In this document: one piece after another, positions 17,435 to 25,414 of the stretch
Layout of the letters: every line of letters begins with the position of its first letter
Numbering within the stretch: position 1 is the first letter of the stretch
NCBI GenBank assembly: GCA_035536185.1
Contig: DATLOM010000076.1
Location: 1 to 48,803 of the forward strand
Direction: 5' to 3'
Source: GCA-2861595 sp035536185
GTDB lineage: Bacteria; Actinomycetota; Acidimicrobiia; Acidimicrobiales; GCA-2861595
Length of the DNA: 48,803 nt
Position numbers and translations under genes: made by a program
The notes under the pieces: model-generated
Seen by the model: the letters and a program-made list of their open reading frames with translations, nothing else
The model's database searches: none
What the model was told of the DNA's origin: nothing

Positions 17435-18790
17435 GTGGCCACCACGGACCGCTATGTGCTGATCGGGCTGGCCCGGGCCCGCTCGAGCTGGTTCCACTCG
17501 GTGGCGCAGTGGGCCAATGCCGGCACCCTTCCCGCAGAGTTCGTGAAGTGCGTGTCGGCCGAGGAGCTCCGGGCCCGGTTGGGCTCCGGCCGGCCCTTCT
17601 CCGCTCTCCTGGTCGACGCCAGCCTCCCCGGCTTCGACCGTGACCTCGTCGACGTTGCCCGGGGTGCCGGCTGCGTCGTGGTTGCCGTCGGCCGACCCGG
17701 TAGCGGCACGAGAGACGTGATGGCGCTGGGGGCCGTCGCCATGCTGCCCGAGTACTTCGACCCGAAGGCTCTACTCGACGTGCTCACGAGCCACGCCTCG
17801 TTGATCGCCCGGGGCGAGTCGCTGCCCGGACAGCTGGCCGAGGAGCCGACCGGTCGCTGGCGGGGACAGGTCGCCGCCGTGTGCGGGCCGGGCGGCACCG
17901 GCACGTCCACCGTCGCCATCGCCCTGGCCCAGGGAATGGCTGCCGATCCTCGCCGGGCGCGTTCGGTGCTGCTGGCCGACCTGGCGCTGCACGCCGAGCA
18001 GGCGATGCTGCACGACGCCCGTGACGTCGTGCCCGGGGTCCAGGAGCTGGTGGAGGCACACCGTAGCGGCCGGTTGCCCCCGCAGGAGGTGCGGGCGCTG
18101 GCATTCGACGTGGAGGAACGGGGCTACCAGCTGCTGCTGGGCCTGCGCCAGGCCCGGGCCTGGGCCACCGTGCGGCCGAGGGCCTTCGAAGCGGCGTTCG
18201 AGTCGCTGCGGGCCAGCTACCGCGTCGTCGTCTGCGACACCGATGCCGAACTCGAAGGCGAAGACGTAGGTGGGTCCATGGACGTGGAGGAGCGCCACGT
18301 GATGGCCCGTACCGCCGCCCTTCGCGCCGATGCCGTCTTCGCCGTGGGGGCTCCCGGCATGAAGGGCCTGCACTCCCTGGTCCGGGTGCTCAACGACCTG
18401 CACGCCGCCGGCGTGGCCCCGGCCCGGATCGTGCCGGTGATCAACAGGGCCCCGAAGGGTGGCAGGGCGCGCTCGGAGATGACGGCCACCCTGGCCGCGC
18501 TGGCGTCTCCCGGCGGGCAACTGTTCGGACCGCCGATGTTCCTCCCGGAGGCCAAGCTGGACAAGCTGCTGCACGACGGCCTGCCCCTCCCCGCCGCGCT
18601 CACCGAGCCACTGGCCGGCGCCTTCGGCGCGGTGATCCACCACCCACCTCCTTACGGTACCGAGCAGCAGAGCGACGGTGCCGGCGCCGGCGGCGTGCGT
18701 GTCCAACCCGGCTCCCTCGGCTCATGGTCGGAGGAGGACGACGAGGAGGAGGAAGGCGGCGGCCCAACCGGCCGAGTGGCCCTCGGTTGA
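17435..18790 (+). CDS. tadZ: CpaE/TadZ-like MinD-family pilus localisation protein
   Basis: The 451-residue protein has a receiver-like N-terminal domain (about 1-130, with SALLVDASLPGFDRDLVDV and VVVAVGRPGSG) and a MinD-like ATPase-fold domain from about 145. The P-loop CGPGGTGTST lacks the signature lysine of MinD (KGGxGKT), as in other atypical TadZ proteins. The rest of the fold is clear (VLLADLALHAEQAML, VVVCDTDAELEGED, VNDLHAAGVAPARIVPVINR region). An acidic low-complexity tail ends it. TadZ proteins place the pilus machine at a cell site. The GTG at 17435 follows cpaB by three bases. It should be cotranscribed with cpaF, from which the island now separates it. Confidence 0.8.
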   Translation: MATTDRYVLIGLARARSSWFHSVAQWANAGTLPAEFVKCVSAEELRARLGSGRPFSALLVDASLPGFDRDLVDVARGAGCVVVAVGRPGSGTRDVMALGAVAMLPEYFDPKALLDVLTSHASLIARGESLPGQLAEEPTGRWRGQVAAVCGPGGTGTSTVAIALAQGMAADPRRARSVLLADLALHAEQAMLHDARDVVPGVQELVEAHRSGRLPPQEVRALAFDVEERGYQLLLGLRQARAWATVRPRAFEAAFESLRASYRVVVCDTDAELEGEDVGGSMDVEERHVMARTAALRADAVFAVGAPGMKGLHSLVRVLNDLHAAGVAPARIVPVINRAPKGGRARSEMTATLAALASPGGQLFGPPMFLPEAKLDKLLHDGLPLPAALTEPLAGAFGAVIHHPPPYGTEQQSDGAGAGGVRVQPGSLGSWSEEDDEEEEGGGPTGRVALG

Positions 18791-18799
18791 CAACTCGGT

Positions 18800-19067
18800 C
18801 CATTGACGCCGGCGGTGTGGCTGCGATAGGAAAGCTGCCGCGCTTCCCCGGCGAATTTCAAGCCCCGGAGCACGCATGGCCTCCGAGTCAGATCCCCTAC
18901 GGCCATGACCGACACGTGGGTGTCGCCCCTGGTGGAGGTCGAGCAGTCCGTGCAGGCTCGAGCCAAGGAGGTCGCGCTCGACATGGCCGCGCCCGACGGC
19001 AGCGCCCGGCTCCGGGCGTTGGTCGACGAGGAGGTGGCGAGGTGGTCCGACGACTACAAGCGGGGGC
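18800..19067 (+). repeat. Left copy of the direct repeat flanking the 21.7-kb island
   Basis: This 268-bp stretch matches 40768-41039 in the same orientation. The first 55 bases are identical, then there are small indels (CA and C missing here) and scattered substitutions, many at third codon positions. Overall identity is about 93-95 percent by eye. It contains a promoter-like TTGACG at 18803-18808 with TAGGAA at 18827-18832 and the first 54 codons of cpaF. Similarity stops abruptly after CGGGGGC at 19067. Confidence 0.93.
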
Positions 19068-19111
19068 AATTCCCTTGGGGCAGTGTGAGGACATGCGATT
19101 GCACATCGTGA
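18905..19111 (+). pseudogene. Truncated 5' fragment of cpaF
   Basis: The reading frame starts MTDTWVSPLVEVEQSVQARA, as in the intact cpaF at 40877, and follows it for 54 residues to DDYKRG. It then runs into unrelated island sequence and stops 14 codons later. It has no ATPase motifs and cannot work. Substitutions against the intact copy (for example S for T and D for E) show the two are not a recent exact duplication. Confidence 0.92.
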
Positions 19112-19195
19112 CCGACTAATCGGGAGCACAAGCAACGCGGGAGGTATACACGTCGCCCGTGACGCTCTACGGTCAGGTCCCTGAAGACCAGGATC

Positions 19196-19885
19196 TTGTA
19201 CCTCGACGACTCCGGCAAACCGGACACCAACCACGTCTCCGGAGCCGTGGTCATCGGCGGGTTCGCCATCGATGCCGACCTGTACCCGACGTTCTCCCGG
19301 CGCTTCCTCGGCGCCAAGGGCCGCTTCTTTCCCCAGCGCGGCGTGCCTCAGGCGTGGGAGGCGAAGTCGACCGACATAGTCAAGCCCAATCCCTGGAAAC
19401 GTTCCAAGAACCGCAACTTCTCCTTCGAGGTCGCCCGCATCGTGGAGACGATGGCTGGGACGGCGTTTTCCGCCACGATCATCAAGAGCCGGATGAACCA
19501 CCCCATGACGCTTGCCACGACCATGCCGTTGCAGCTCCAGTGCCTGGTCGAGCACTTCGACACCGAGTGCCGAGCCCTGGGACGTACCGGCATGGTCGTC
19601 GCCGACTGGTCCAGCCATCATCACGACTCCCACGCCAGCCAGTGCGTCGCGAGCTTCGCCGCATCGCAGGGTCTCACCGTCCATCCGTGCGTGTACTACG
19701 CCAGTTCCCACTCCAGTGAAGGCATCCAGGCAGCAGACCTGATTGCCGCGGTACGTCGGCGGGCAGCAGAGGGCGACATCCAGCTGACCGCACTCGATCA
19801 GCGCCTCGCCGCTGTCCGCGTGGCTTCCCCGACGGGGCTGACCGTCAGGGGGCGGACGTTCGCGAATTGGATCACGGTCTTTTGA
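19196..19885 (+). CDS. DUF3800 family protein
   Basis: The 229-residue protein opens with YLDDSGKPDTNHV, the DUF3800 YxDESG-type motif, and ends with EGIQAADLIAAVRRRAAEGD, the family's closing motif. DUF3800 proteins resemble RNase H-fold nucleases and are common in mobile and defence regions; their activity is not established. An in-frame TGA at 19181 limits the start, so the TTG at 19196, with AGGA a few bases upstream, is the only reasonable choice. It is the first gene inside the island, and its stop overlaps the candidate -35 of the small RNA that follows. Confidence 0.8.
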   Translation: MYLDDSGKPDTNHVSGAVVIGGFAIDADLYPTFSRRFLGAKGRFFPQRGVPQAWEAKSTDIVKPNPWKRSKNRNFSFEVARIVETMAGTAFSATIIKSRMNHPMTLATTMPLQLQCLVEHFDTECRALGRTGMVVADWSSHHHDSHASQCVASFAASQGLTVHPCVYYASSHSSEGIQAADLIAAVRRRAAEGDIQLTALDQRLAAVRVASPTGLTVRGRTFANWITVF

Positions 19886-19908
19886 AGCACCTCTGATCGG
19901 GGTAGAGT
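19882..19908 (+). promoter_or_regulatory. Possible promoter of the candidate small RNA
   Basis: TTGAAG at 19882-19887 and TAGAGT at 19903-19908 lie upstream of the structured region. The 15-base spacer is shorter than ideal, so the -10 is the better-supported half. Confidence 0.3.
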
Positions 19909-19913
19909 TCTCT

Positions 19914-19999
19914 TGTCGAGGGTTCGGTTAGTAGGCGAAAGCCGAATGCAACCGAAGCACCCTCGGCGTCGGGGCCTCGGATCTCACGAGGCCCCTTTT
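19914..19999 (+). ncRNA. Candidate structured small RNA downstream of DUF3800
   Basis: A long stem pairs CGAGGGT (19917-19923) with ACCCTCG (19959-19965) and TCGGTT (19924-19929) with AACCGA (19950-19955), with a three-base bulge on the 3' side. Inside it is a GGC-GAAA-GCC hairpin with a GNRA tetraloop (19934-19943). A second hairpin with a T-run ends the unit. There is no coding potential in the segment. Structured RNA motifs found near DUF3800 genes have been described as a class (the DUF3800 RNA motifs); I cannot test membership here. Confidence 0.5.
19971..19999 (+). terminator. Intrinsic terminator
   Basis: GGGGCCTCG at 19971-19979 pairs with CGAGGCCCC at 19987-19995 around a 7-base loop, and TTTT follows directly. 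It ends the candidate small RNA and any read-through from the DUF3800 gene. Confidence 0.8.
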
Positions 20000-20171
20000 C
20001 ATGCCCTCCGGCGCTCGGCAGCCTGCTCAGTTGACCCGGCGGATCCCGCCGAGGGTCGTCACGGCCTTGTGTCAGATGTGCTCGAACCCCAAAACCGGGT
20101 CTTTGTCAACGGCGGCGCACTTTTGACCCCCCTGCGACGGTCCACTTTTGACCCCCCTCCTCCGGATCCGG

Positions 20172-20948
20172 TCACGCTGCGTCGTCAGTAGGCACCCTCC
20201 CTAGGTCTCGGTCCTTGAGGCGATAGCTGTCGCCTTTGAGGCTGACCACCTCGGCGTGGTGGACGAGACGGTCGATCATGGCCGCGGCGACGGTGGCGTC
20301 GCCGAAGACCTCGCCCCAGCGACCGAAGGGCTTGTTGGAGGTCACGATGACCGAGGCCCGTTCGTAGCGAGCCGAGATCAGCTGGAAGAACAGATTGGCG
20401 GCCTCTCCGTCAAAGGGGATGTAGCCCACCTCGTCGATGACCAGCAGCGGGACGCGTCCAAGCCTGGTGAGCTCCGCATGTAGGCGCCCCGATGCATGGG
20501 CATCGCCAAGGCGCGCCACCCACTCCGCTGCGGTGGCGAATGCGACCCGGTGGCCGGCCTGGCAGGCCCGGATGCCAAGGCCGGTGGCCAGATGGGTCTT
20601 GCCCGTTCCCGGTGGTCCCAGGAACACCACGTTCTCCTTGCCTTCGATGAAGTCCAGGGTGGCGAGGTGGGCGACCACGTCTCGCTTGAGCGATCGCTGG
20701 TGGTCGAAGTCGAAGTCCTCGAGGGACTTGCGGGCGGGGAATCGCGCCGCTCTGACCCGGTTCTCCCCGCCGTGGTCCTGGCGCGATGCCACCTCCCGCT
20801 CCAAGCAGGCCGCCAGGAACTCCTCGTGGCTCCAGTTCTCTGCCCGAGCACGCTCACCGAGGCGACCGATGGCAGCGGCCATCGACGGTGCCTTGAGGGC
20901 ACGGCACAGGTAGGCCAGATCCGCGCTGGGCTTGGTCGCTCTGGCCAT
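20172..20948 (-). CDS. istB: IstB-like ATP-binding protein of the IS21 element
   Basis: The 258-residue AAA+ helper ATPase activates the IS21 transposase and selects targets. Walker A is FLGPPGTGKTHLATGLGI, Walker B LLVIDEVGYIPFDGEAANL, and the sensor region VIVTSNKPFGRWGEVFGD is intact. The N-terminal helical part (YLCRALKAPSMAAAIGRL) is typical. It starts at an ATG at 20948 inside the 3' part of istA. The gene looks complete, unlike istA. Confidence 0.92.
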   Translation of the reverse strand: MARATKPSADLAYLCRALKAPSMAAAIGRLGERARAENWSHEEFLAACLEREVASRQDHGGENRVRAARFPARKSLEDFDFDHQRSLKRDVVAHLATLDFIEGKENVVFLGPPGTGKTHLATGLGIRACQAGHRVAFATAAEWVARLGDAHASGRLHAELTRLGRVPLLVIDEVGYIPFDGEAANLFFQLISARYERASVIVTSNKPFGRWGEVFGDATVAAAMIDRLVHHAEVVSLKGDSYRLKDRDLGRVPTDDAA

Positions 20949-22157
20949 AACGCCACCCCCGTGGCCCGGTCATAGACCGACAGGTCCGTGACCTCGATGT
21001 CGACGTCCTCGTCGGCACGGGCCAGAACAAAGCTGCGCATGGCCCTGCGGGCTCGCTCGTGAGCGGGATCGGTCACGGTGCGGTGGCGGGCCCAGGATCG
21101 TTGGTGGCGGGCGACCTCTTCGCCGGCGCAGGTGACCACCACCTCGTCGAGGTCCATTCGGATCTCTACGCGCCGGCCGATGGCGCGGGGGTGAACTGAG
21201 TAGTCACAGGTGGCCACCCAGCACCCAGTGGTCTCGCCCCAGACGTTTTGTCTCACTCCACGCAGGATCTGGCAGCACCGGCGGCAGGCCCATCATGGCG
21301 GCACGATCCTCGCTGATGCGATCCGACGGCCGGCACCGCAAGGTGGAGTGGATCCGGTTGTTGGCCCGCCGCAGCCACAGAGCCAGCTGGGCGTTGAAGT
21401 CGACCGGCGAGGAGAAGCGCCGTCCAGGCAAGAAGCTGGTCTCGAGATAGCCGTTGGCTCGCTCCACCAGGCCCTTGGCTTCGGGATCTGCGGGCTGGCA
21501 GATCACCACACCCATGCCCAGCATCCCCCTGAAGCGCTGGAAGGGCTGGCTCAAGGTGGGCTTGCCATTGTGGCGCGACACCAGCGCCGCCTCGTTGTCA
21601 TAGACGCCCTTTCGGGGCACCGCCCCCAGATCGAGCAGGCACCCCAGGTGGCCGAGGAGGATGTCGTGGGCCTCCTTGGAGGCAATCATGCGGGCCACGA
21701 TGTGGCGGGAGTAGCCCGACACCCCCACGATGACTGGAAGCGTCGCCGTCTGGGCCTGCCCCAGTGGGATCTTGATGGCGGGATACCACAAGTCCCACTG
21801 GGCCAGCTCGCCGGGGCGGTAGTCGGTGCGCTGGCACGGATCGGCGGGCAAGAACAGCGGGCGCAGGTCTCGCACCCGGTCCTTCAAGATGGTCATCGAG
21901 CGGTCCCAGCCGATTCGCTCGGCGATGACGGTGGCCGGCATCCGGGGGAACTCCGAGAGAAGCTCTCTGATCGCTGGCTCCACGGCGCCGACCGCCGAGG
22001 GCCGTGGTCTGCGTTCGAATACTGGCGGGGTGTCGGAGCGCAAGGCGGCGCGAACGGTGTTGCGCGCCACGCCCAGGCGGCGGGTGATCTCTTTTGATCG
22101 ACATCCCTCGGCTCTGTTCAGCCGACGGATCTCTGCCCAGTCCTCCACGTCGAGCAC
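20945..22157 (-). pseudogene. istA: Frameshifted IstA transposase of the IS21 element
   Basis: From the GTG at 22157, preceded by GGAGGAAGGAA, the frame gives a HTH (EITRRLGVARNTVRAALRS), then a DDE core with QWDLWYPAIKIPLG, VYDNEAALVSRHNG and PEAKGLVERANGYLETSFL. It stops at 21204 with HWVLGGHL. The expected C-terminal beta-barrel continues in another frame (CDYSVHPRAIGRRVEIRMDL), so one indel near 21215-21230 splits the gene. IS21 elements do not normally need frameshifting here, so I read it as inactivation or a sequencing error. Confidence 0.8.
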
Positions 22158-22318
22158 TTCCTTCCTCCCTGGCCGTAGGTGGGGCCAGGGTGCGTTGATC
22201 CACACGTTCAGTGGTGGATGCGGGTGGAGGGGGGTTAGAAGTGAAACGTCGATAGGGGGTCAGTCTTCAACCGTCGCTGACAGTCTTCGCGAACGAGGGT
22301 TGCCAGTAAGCGTCATGA

Positions 22319-23732
22319 GGCCCTAGGGGTCCACCACTGAGGTGGCCCCGGCTCCCAAGCTTCGGGTGTTCCAGCACTCAGAGAAAAGGAGCCAGGGCCG
22401 TGGCCGACGGTATCAAGCTGAGCTTGGGGCGGCGCGACATGAACACCTTCCGCACCGACGATGAGGTCGGCAAGCGAGTGCGGGTCCACGTGGCGGGACG
22501 CCATCCGGTGGCGCTGTGCCCCTCCTGCGAGCGGCCGTCGGGAGACACCAACGGAACGGGCTGGCGGGACGTCATCGATGTGGTGCGCACCCTGGTCATC
22601 ACCTTGTCGATCTGTGTGCGGCGGTTCATCTGCAGCCACGAGGACTGCGCCCAGCGCAGCTTTGATGAGCGCTTCGAGGGGATCGGGCGAGGCGGTGCCA
22701 GTGAACGGGCGCTGGGCTTCTTCGCCGATCTGGCCCGGGGCCGGGCCACCGCGGCGGTGGCCCGGGACCTGGGCGTGCCGCCCCACTACCTGCGCCTGGC
22801 CGTCGGCCGTGCCCGCCGCCGAGCCGCCGCCCATGGGGCTCGGCGCCTGGGCTGCTACGTGGCCATTGACGAGTGCTCGGTCAGAAAGCCCTTCGTCTAC
22901 GCCACGGTGTTGTCCGACCCGGACCGCGGCGTGGTCATCGATCTGGCTCCAGGCCGGGACGGAGCAGCGCTTTGGGCCATTGCCTCCAAGTACCGCCGCT
23001 CGCAGCGGGCCAGGGTCGCGGTGGTGTCGAGGGACTGCCACAACCCCTATCGCTATATGGCCCGCCTGGTGTTTCCTCACGCCATGATCGTGGCCGACGC
23101 CTTCCATCTCCATCGAAGTGTGCTGTTCGCTCTCGCCGAGGTGAGAAAGACGGCCTCGGTTCGTCTGGCGAAGGTCCGCCCGGCCCGCCACAAGCAGCCA
23201 AGTCCGCCCGCTACGCGTTGGCCCGCTCCCGTGATTCTCTGATGGCCGACACCACGGCTCGCGGAGAGCGCGACCGCGCCGTGCTGGCCGAGGTCTGTGG
23301 ACTCGATCCACCTCTGGCGCTGGCCTATGAGCTCAAAGAGGCCTTCGGGCGGCCATGGCCATCGGAAAGTCTGGCGACGTTGAGAACTTCGCCATCTGCT
23401 TGGAGATCTTCGACACCTGGTGTCGGGCCTCCCGGCTTCCGGCCTTCAAGAGCTTGGCCAACTCCCTGCGTTCCTGGCGGGCCGAGATCATCAACTACGC
23501 CCACACCAAGGGTGCGTCAAATGGCTTCGCCGAGGCGATGAACCACCTCATCAAGAACCAGAAGCGACAAGCCCATGGCTACCGCTCCTGGGAAGGGTTT
23601 CGAGCCCAGATGCTGTGGTGCTTCGGTGAGGTCGTCGACCCCGATACCGGCGAGATCGTCGCTCTACGCTCGCTGCCCCGAGGCGAAGGAGCCGCCTACA
23701 TCCAACCTCAATTCGCGTAGACCCCAAAAACC
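22319..23732 (+). mobile_element. Degenerate ISL3-family insertion sequence
   Basis: It contains a broken ISL3-type transposase gene. Possible ends are GG...TAGGGGTCCAC at about 22319 and its inverted relative GG...TTGGGGTCTAC ending at about 23732. The match between ends is partial and no target duplication is evident, so exact borders are uncertain. Confidence 0.6.
22400..23720 (+). pseudogene. ISL3-family transposase with two frameshifts
   Basis: The N-terminal zinc-binding domain (CPSCERP, CSHEDC), HTH and first part of the DDE core (YVAIDECSVRKPFVYATVL, AMIVADAFHLHRSVLFAL) are in one frame up to 23242. The middle continues in a second frame (YALARSRDSLMADTTARGER) and the end in a third (INYAHTKGASNGFAEAMNHL, AHGYRSWEGFRAQML) to 23720. 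All three carry recognisable family sequence, so the gene was once intact and is now inactive. Confidence 0.85.
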
Positions 23733-23747
23733 GCCGCTGAGCTGGGG

Positions 23748-24150
23748 TTGCACAATGGGCGCGACGTTGCAACCCAGATTCTCGCCGCCCACCCCGCCGC
23801 CCTCGACGACACCGTTTCCTTCCTAGAGCGTCACGCCGCCTGGGGTACGCGAACCGGGGGGACGGGTCCAGGCGACGGGACTGGGCGTGGCGGTTTTCGA
23901 CCACCGCTCCTCGCGCACCGGCGACCCGTTACTGCACTCGCGTATGGTGATCCTCAACGCCGGGGTGGGCGTCGACGCCGCCGAAAGGCGCTGGACGCAA
24001 CTGGCTCTACGCCTGGACCCGCCCCGCCGGCCGCGGCTACCAGGTCCCCTTCGGGCCGAGTTGGTCGCCCGCCTCGGCGTGGACTTCGAGGTCCTCCACA
24101 ATGGCACTGCGGATTTGGTGGGCGTGCCCCGCCCAGAGCTCGGCGGGCGA
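23748..24150 (+). pseudogene. Decayed fragment of a MobF (TrwC/TraA-type) conjugative relaxase
   Basis: Pieces in shifting frames match the middle of MobF relaxases: AAHPAALDDTVSFLERHAAW, then AVFDHRSSRTGDPLLHSRMV (the conserved HRTSRxGDPxLHTH region, with the last His lost), then a third-frame YAWTRPAGRGYQVPFG, and ELVARLGVDFEVLHNGTADL with VGVPRPEL. Both the catalytic N-terminus and the helicase C-terminus are missing. It suggests that the island, or part of it, once moved by conjugation. Confidence 0.65.
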
Positions 24151-24153
24151 AGA

Positions 24154-24711
24154 TCACGTGATGTCGTCGTCCAAGTGCTTGGCAAGAACTCGTGCGGCGT
24201 CAACCAAGGCGGGGTTCCCTGGTAGCGGTTGAATCTCCTCCACGGATATGCCATCGAGGTGCCACATGGCCGTGAGTGCCCACTGCGGGCGATGCATCGA
24301 CCACCAGGACACTCCGCTCCATCTCTGCTCCATGAACACGTTGCGGGCGATCTGTTGGGTTCGGGGGCGGTTGCGGATGACGATTTCGGTCGGGCGGAGG
24401 GCCCGTTCGAGAAGCACTTTCGGATCGTCGAAGTTCAGCAGCGGGTGAAGCTCCTCATCGAAGGAGTAGACGCCCAACATCCGCTCCGCGCCCTCGATCG
24501 CCGGGAACGGGAGCATTGCTGAAGACCATGTCGAGAGGTGCGCGAACGTCTCGCCGATGGCGCCGCTCGCAGTGGCTGAGACGTAGATCGCTTGATACAG
24601 GTCGACGTTGTCCCAGCGGCCGAGCCCTTGGTCCGGATGTATGAAGAGAGCGTGACCTGGCTCCCCGGCACTGGCTCCACGATGATGTGGGAAGACTCTG
24701 TAGGCGAGCAC
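24154..24711 (-). CDS. RES-domain toxin of a RES-Xre toxin-antitoxin pair
   Basis: The 185-residue protein has the RES fold features: YRVFP near the start, then RWDNVDLYQAIYVSATASGA and IGETFAH with the expected Arg, Tyr and Glu. RES toxins (for example MbcT, ParT) degrade or transfer from NAD+ and stop growth; this activity is inferred from family. It starts at a GTG two bases after the antitoxin stop, so translation is probably coupled. The order antitoxin then toxin is standard. The MobF remnant touches its 3' end. Confidence 0.82.
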   Translation of the reverse strand: MLAYRVFPHHRGASAGEPGHALFIHPDQGLGRWDNVDLYQAIYVSATASGAIGETFAHLSTWSSAMLPFPAIEGAERMLGVYSFDEELHPLLNFDDPKVLLERALRPTEIVIRNRPRTQQIARNVFMEQRWSGVSWWSMHRPQWALTAMWHLDGISVEEIQPLPGNPALVDAARVLAKHLDDDIT

Positions 24712-24713
24712 TG

Positions 24714-25226
24714 TCAGGGATAGGCGCCAGCAGCTTCCGCACGAAGGGCTTCAACCACTTCGGCGGTGCCGTGCCTCCGAATCCATTCCAGAGGCGCTAT
24801 GCCGTCCAGGTTCGCGTTGGCAGTGGTGAGCCAGTCCCGGGCCACGCCAACGTCTGCCCACACCAAGAGCGCATGGGCCAGAACATGATCGATGTCCAAC
24901 AGCATCCGCGCCTGCGCGGGGCCCGGAGTGCTCTCGCCCGCCATCCACCGACTCGGCTGGGACGCGGCGACGTCGAGAAGGTGGGCCGCCCTTCGGGTGC
25001 CGCCGGCCACCTCCGTGACGAACCTCGTGCGTAGCTCGGGATGCCACTTCTTGGCCGGAGTGGACGTGGTGGGGGGCTTTGCTCGGCGCCGGTCCGCCAC
25101 AGAACCCTTCACATTGGCCTTCGAGGTGGCGCTCCTCACCCCGATCTTGGCCGTTGCCGTGTTCTTCACGGCCTTGGCGGCTGTCGTTTTCAATTCGGCT
25201 GTCTTCTTGGCTTGCGACTTGGCCAT
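24714..25226 (-). CDS. MbcA/ParS/Xre-type antitoxin with a lysine/alanine-rich N-terminal tail
   Basis: The 170-residue protein should neutralise the RES toxin downstream. The C-terminal 110 residues show an Xre-like helical region (LLDVAASQPSRWMAGESTPG) and a DUF2384-like end (HALLVWADVGVARDWLTTAN, then LDGIAPLEWI). The first 65 residues are Lys/Ala/Thr-rich (MAKSQAKKTAELKTTAAKAV), like a histone-H1-type tail, which is unusual for this family. The ATG at 25226 has AGGGAG upstream and is preferred over a TTG at 25265. A similar but broken fragment lies at 40630-40755. Confidence 0.8.
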   Translation of the reverse strand: MAKSQAKKTAELKTTAAKAVKNTATAKIGVRSATSKANVKGSVADRRRAKPPTTSTPAKKWHPELRTRFVTEVAGGTRRAAHLLDVAASQPSRWMAGESTPGPAQARMLLDIDHVLAHALLVWADVGVARDWLTTANANLDGIAPLEWIRRHGTAEVVEALRAEAAGAYP

Positions 25227-25260
25227 CGGGCTCCCTTTCTGACGTTCTGGAAGGATACCG

Positions 25261-25279
25261 CGCAACAGTAACCGTTGCG
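25261..25279 (-). promoter_or_regulatory. Probable operator of the toxin-antitoxin pair
   Basis: CGCAAC and GTTGCG form an inverted repeat with a 7-base spacer, 35 bases upstream of the antitoxin start. On the minus strand it sits just before a TATCCT that could be the -10 box, the right place for autorepression by the antitoxin. Confidence 0.45.
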
Positions 25280-25414
25280 TAGGTGCGGCCAGCGGCGCGT
25301 TGGCCCGACCGGCAGGGGAAGCAGGTCCATCGTCAGCGTCAGAGGCACTAGCCTTCGATCGACTGGTCGCCTGCTGGCGGGCCGGTGAGTATTCAAGAGC
25401 TACCCGGGACCAGC

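Larger units (their letters stand above)
20105..22282 (-). mobile_element. IS21-family insertion sequence
   Basis: The element holds istA and istB in the usual order on the minus strand. Its ends form imperfect inverted repeats of about 57 bp that begin TGTCA. The left end carries two copies of a unit reading CACTTTTGACCCCCCT (from about 20119 and 20143), the right end two diverged copies, as expected for IS21 transposase-binding sites. Flanking duplication is unclear (possibly TCTT). It inserted between the small RNA and the ISL3-type element. Confidence 0.85.

Noticed and set aside
18838..18904. Cyclic-di-GMP riboswitch in the cpaF leader
   Set aside because: The leader has small stems, but the conserved GEMM sequence blocks are absent. 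The conserved part is better explained as a promoter.
21204..21256. Programmed frameshift in istA
   Set aside because: There is no slippery heptamer with a following stem at the junction, and IS21 transposases are normally made from one frame.
22283..22318. Target-site duplications for the two adjacent insertion sequences
   Set aside because: For IS21 only a shaky TCTT match exists with an offset of one base, and for the ISL3-type element the eight flanking bases on each side do not agree.
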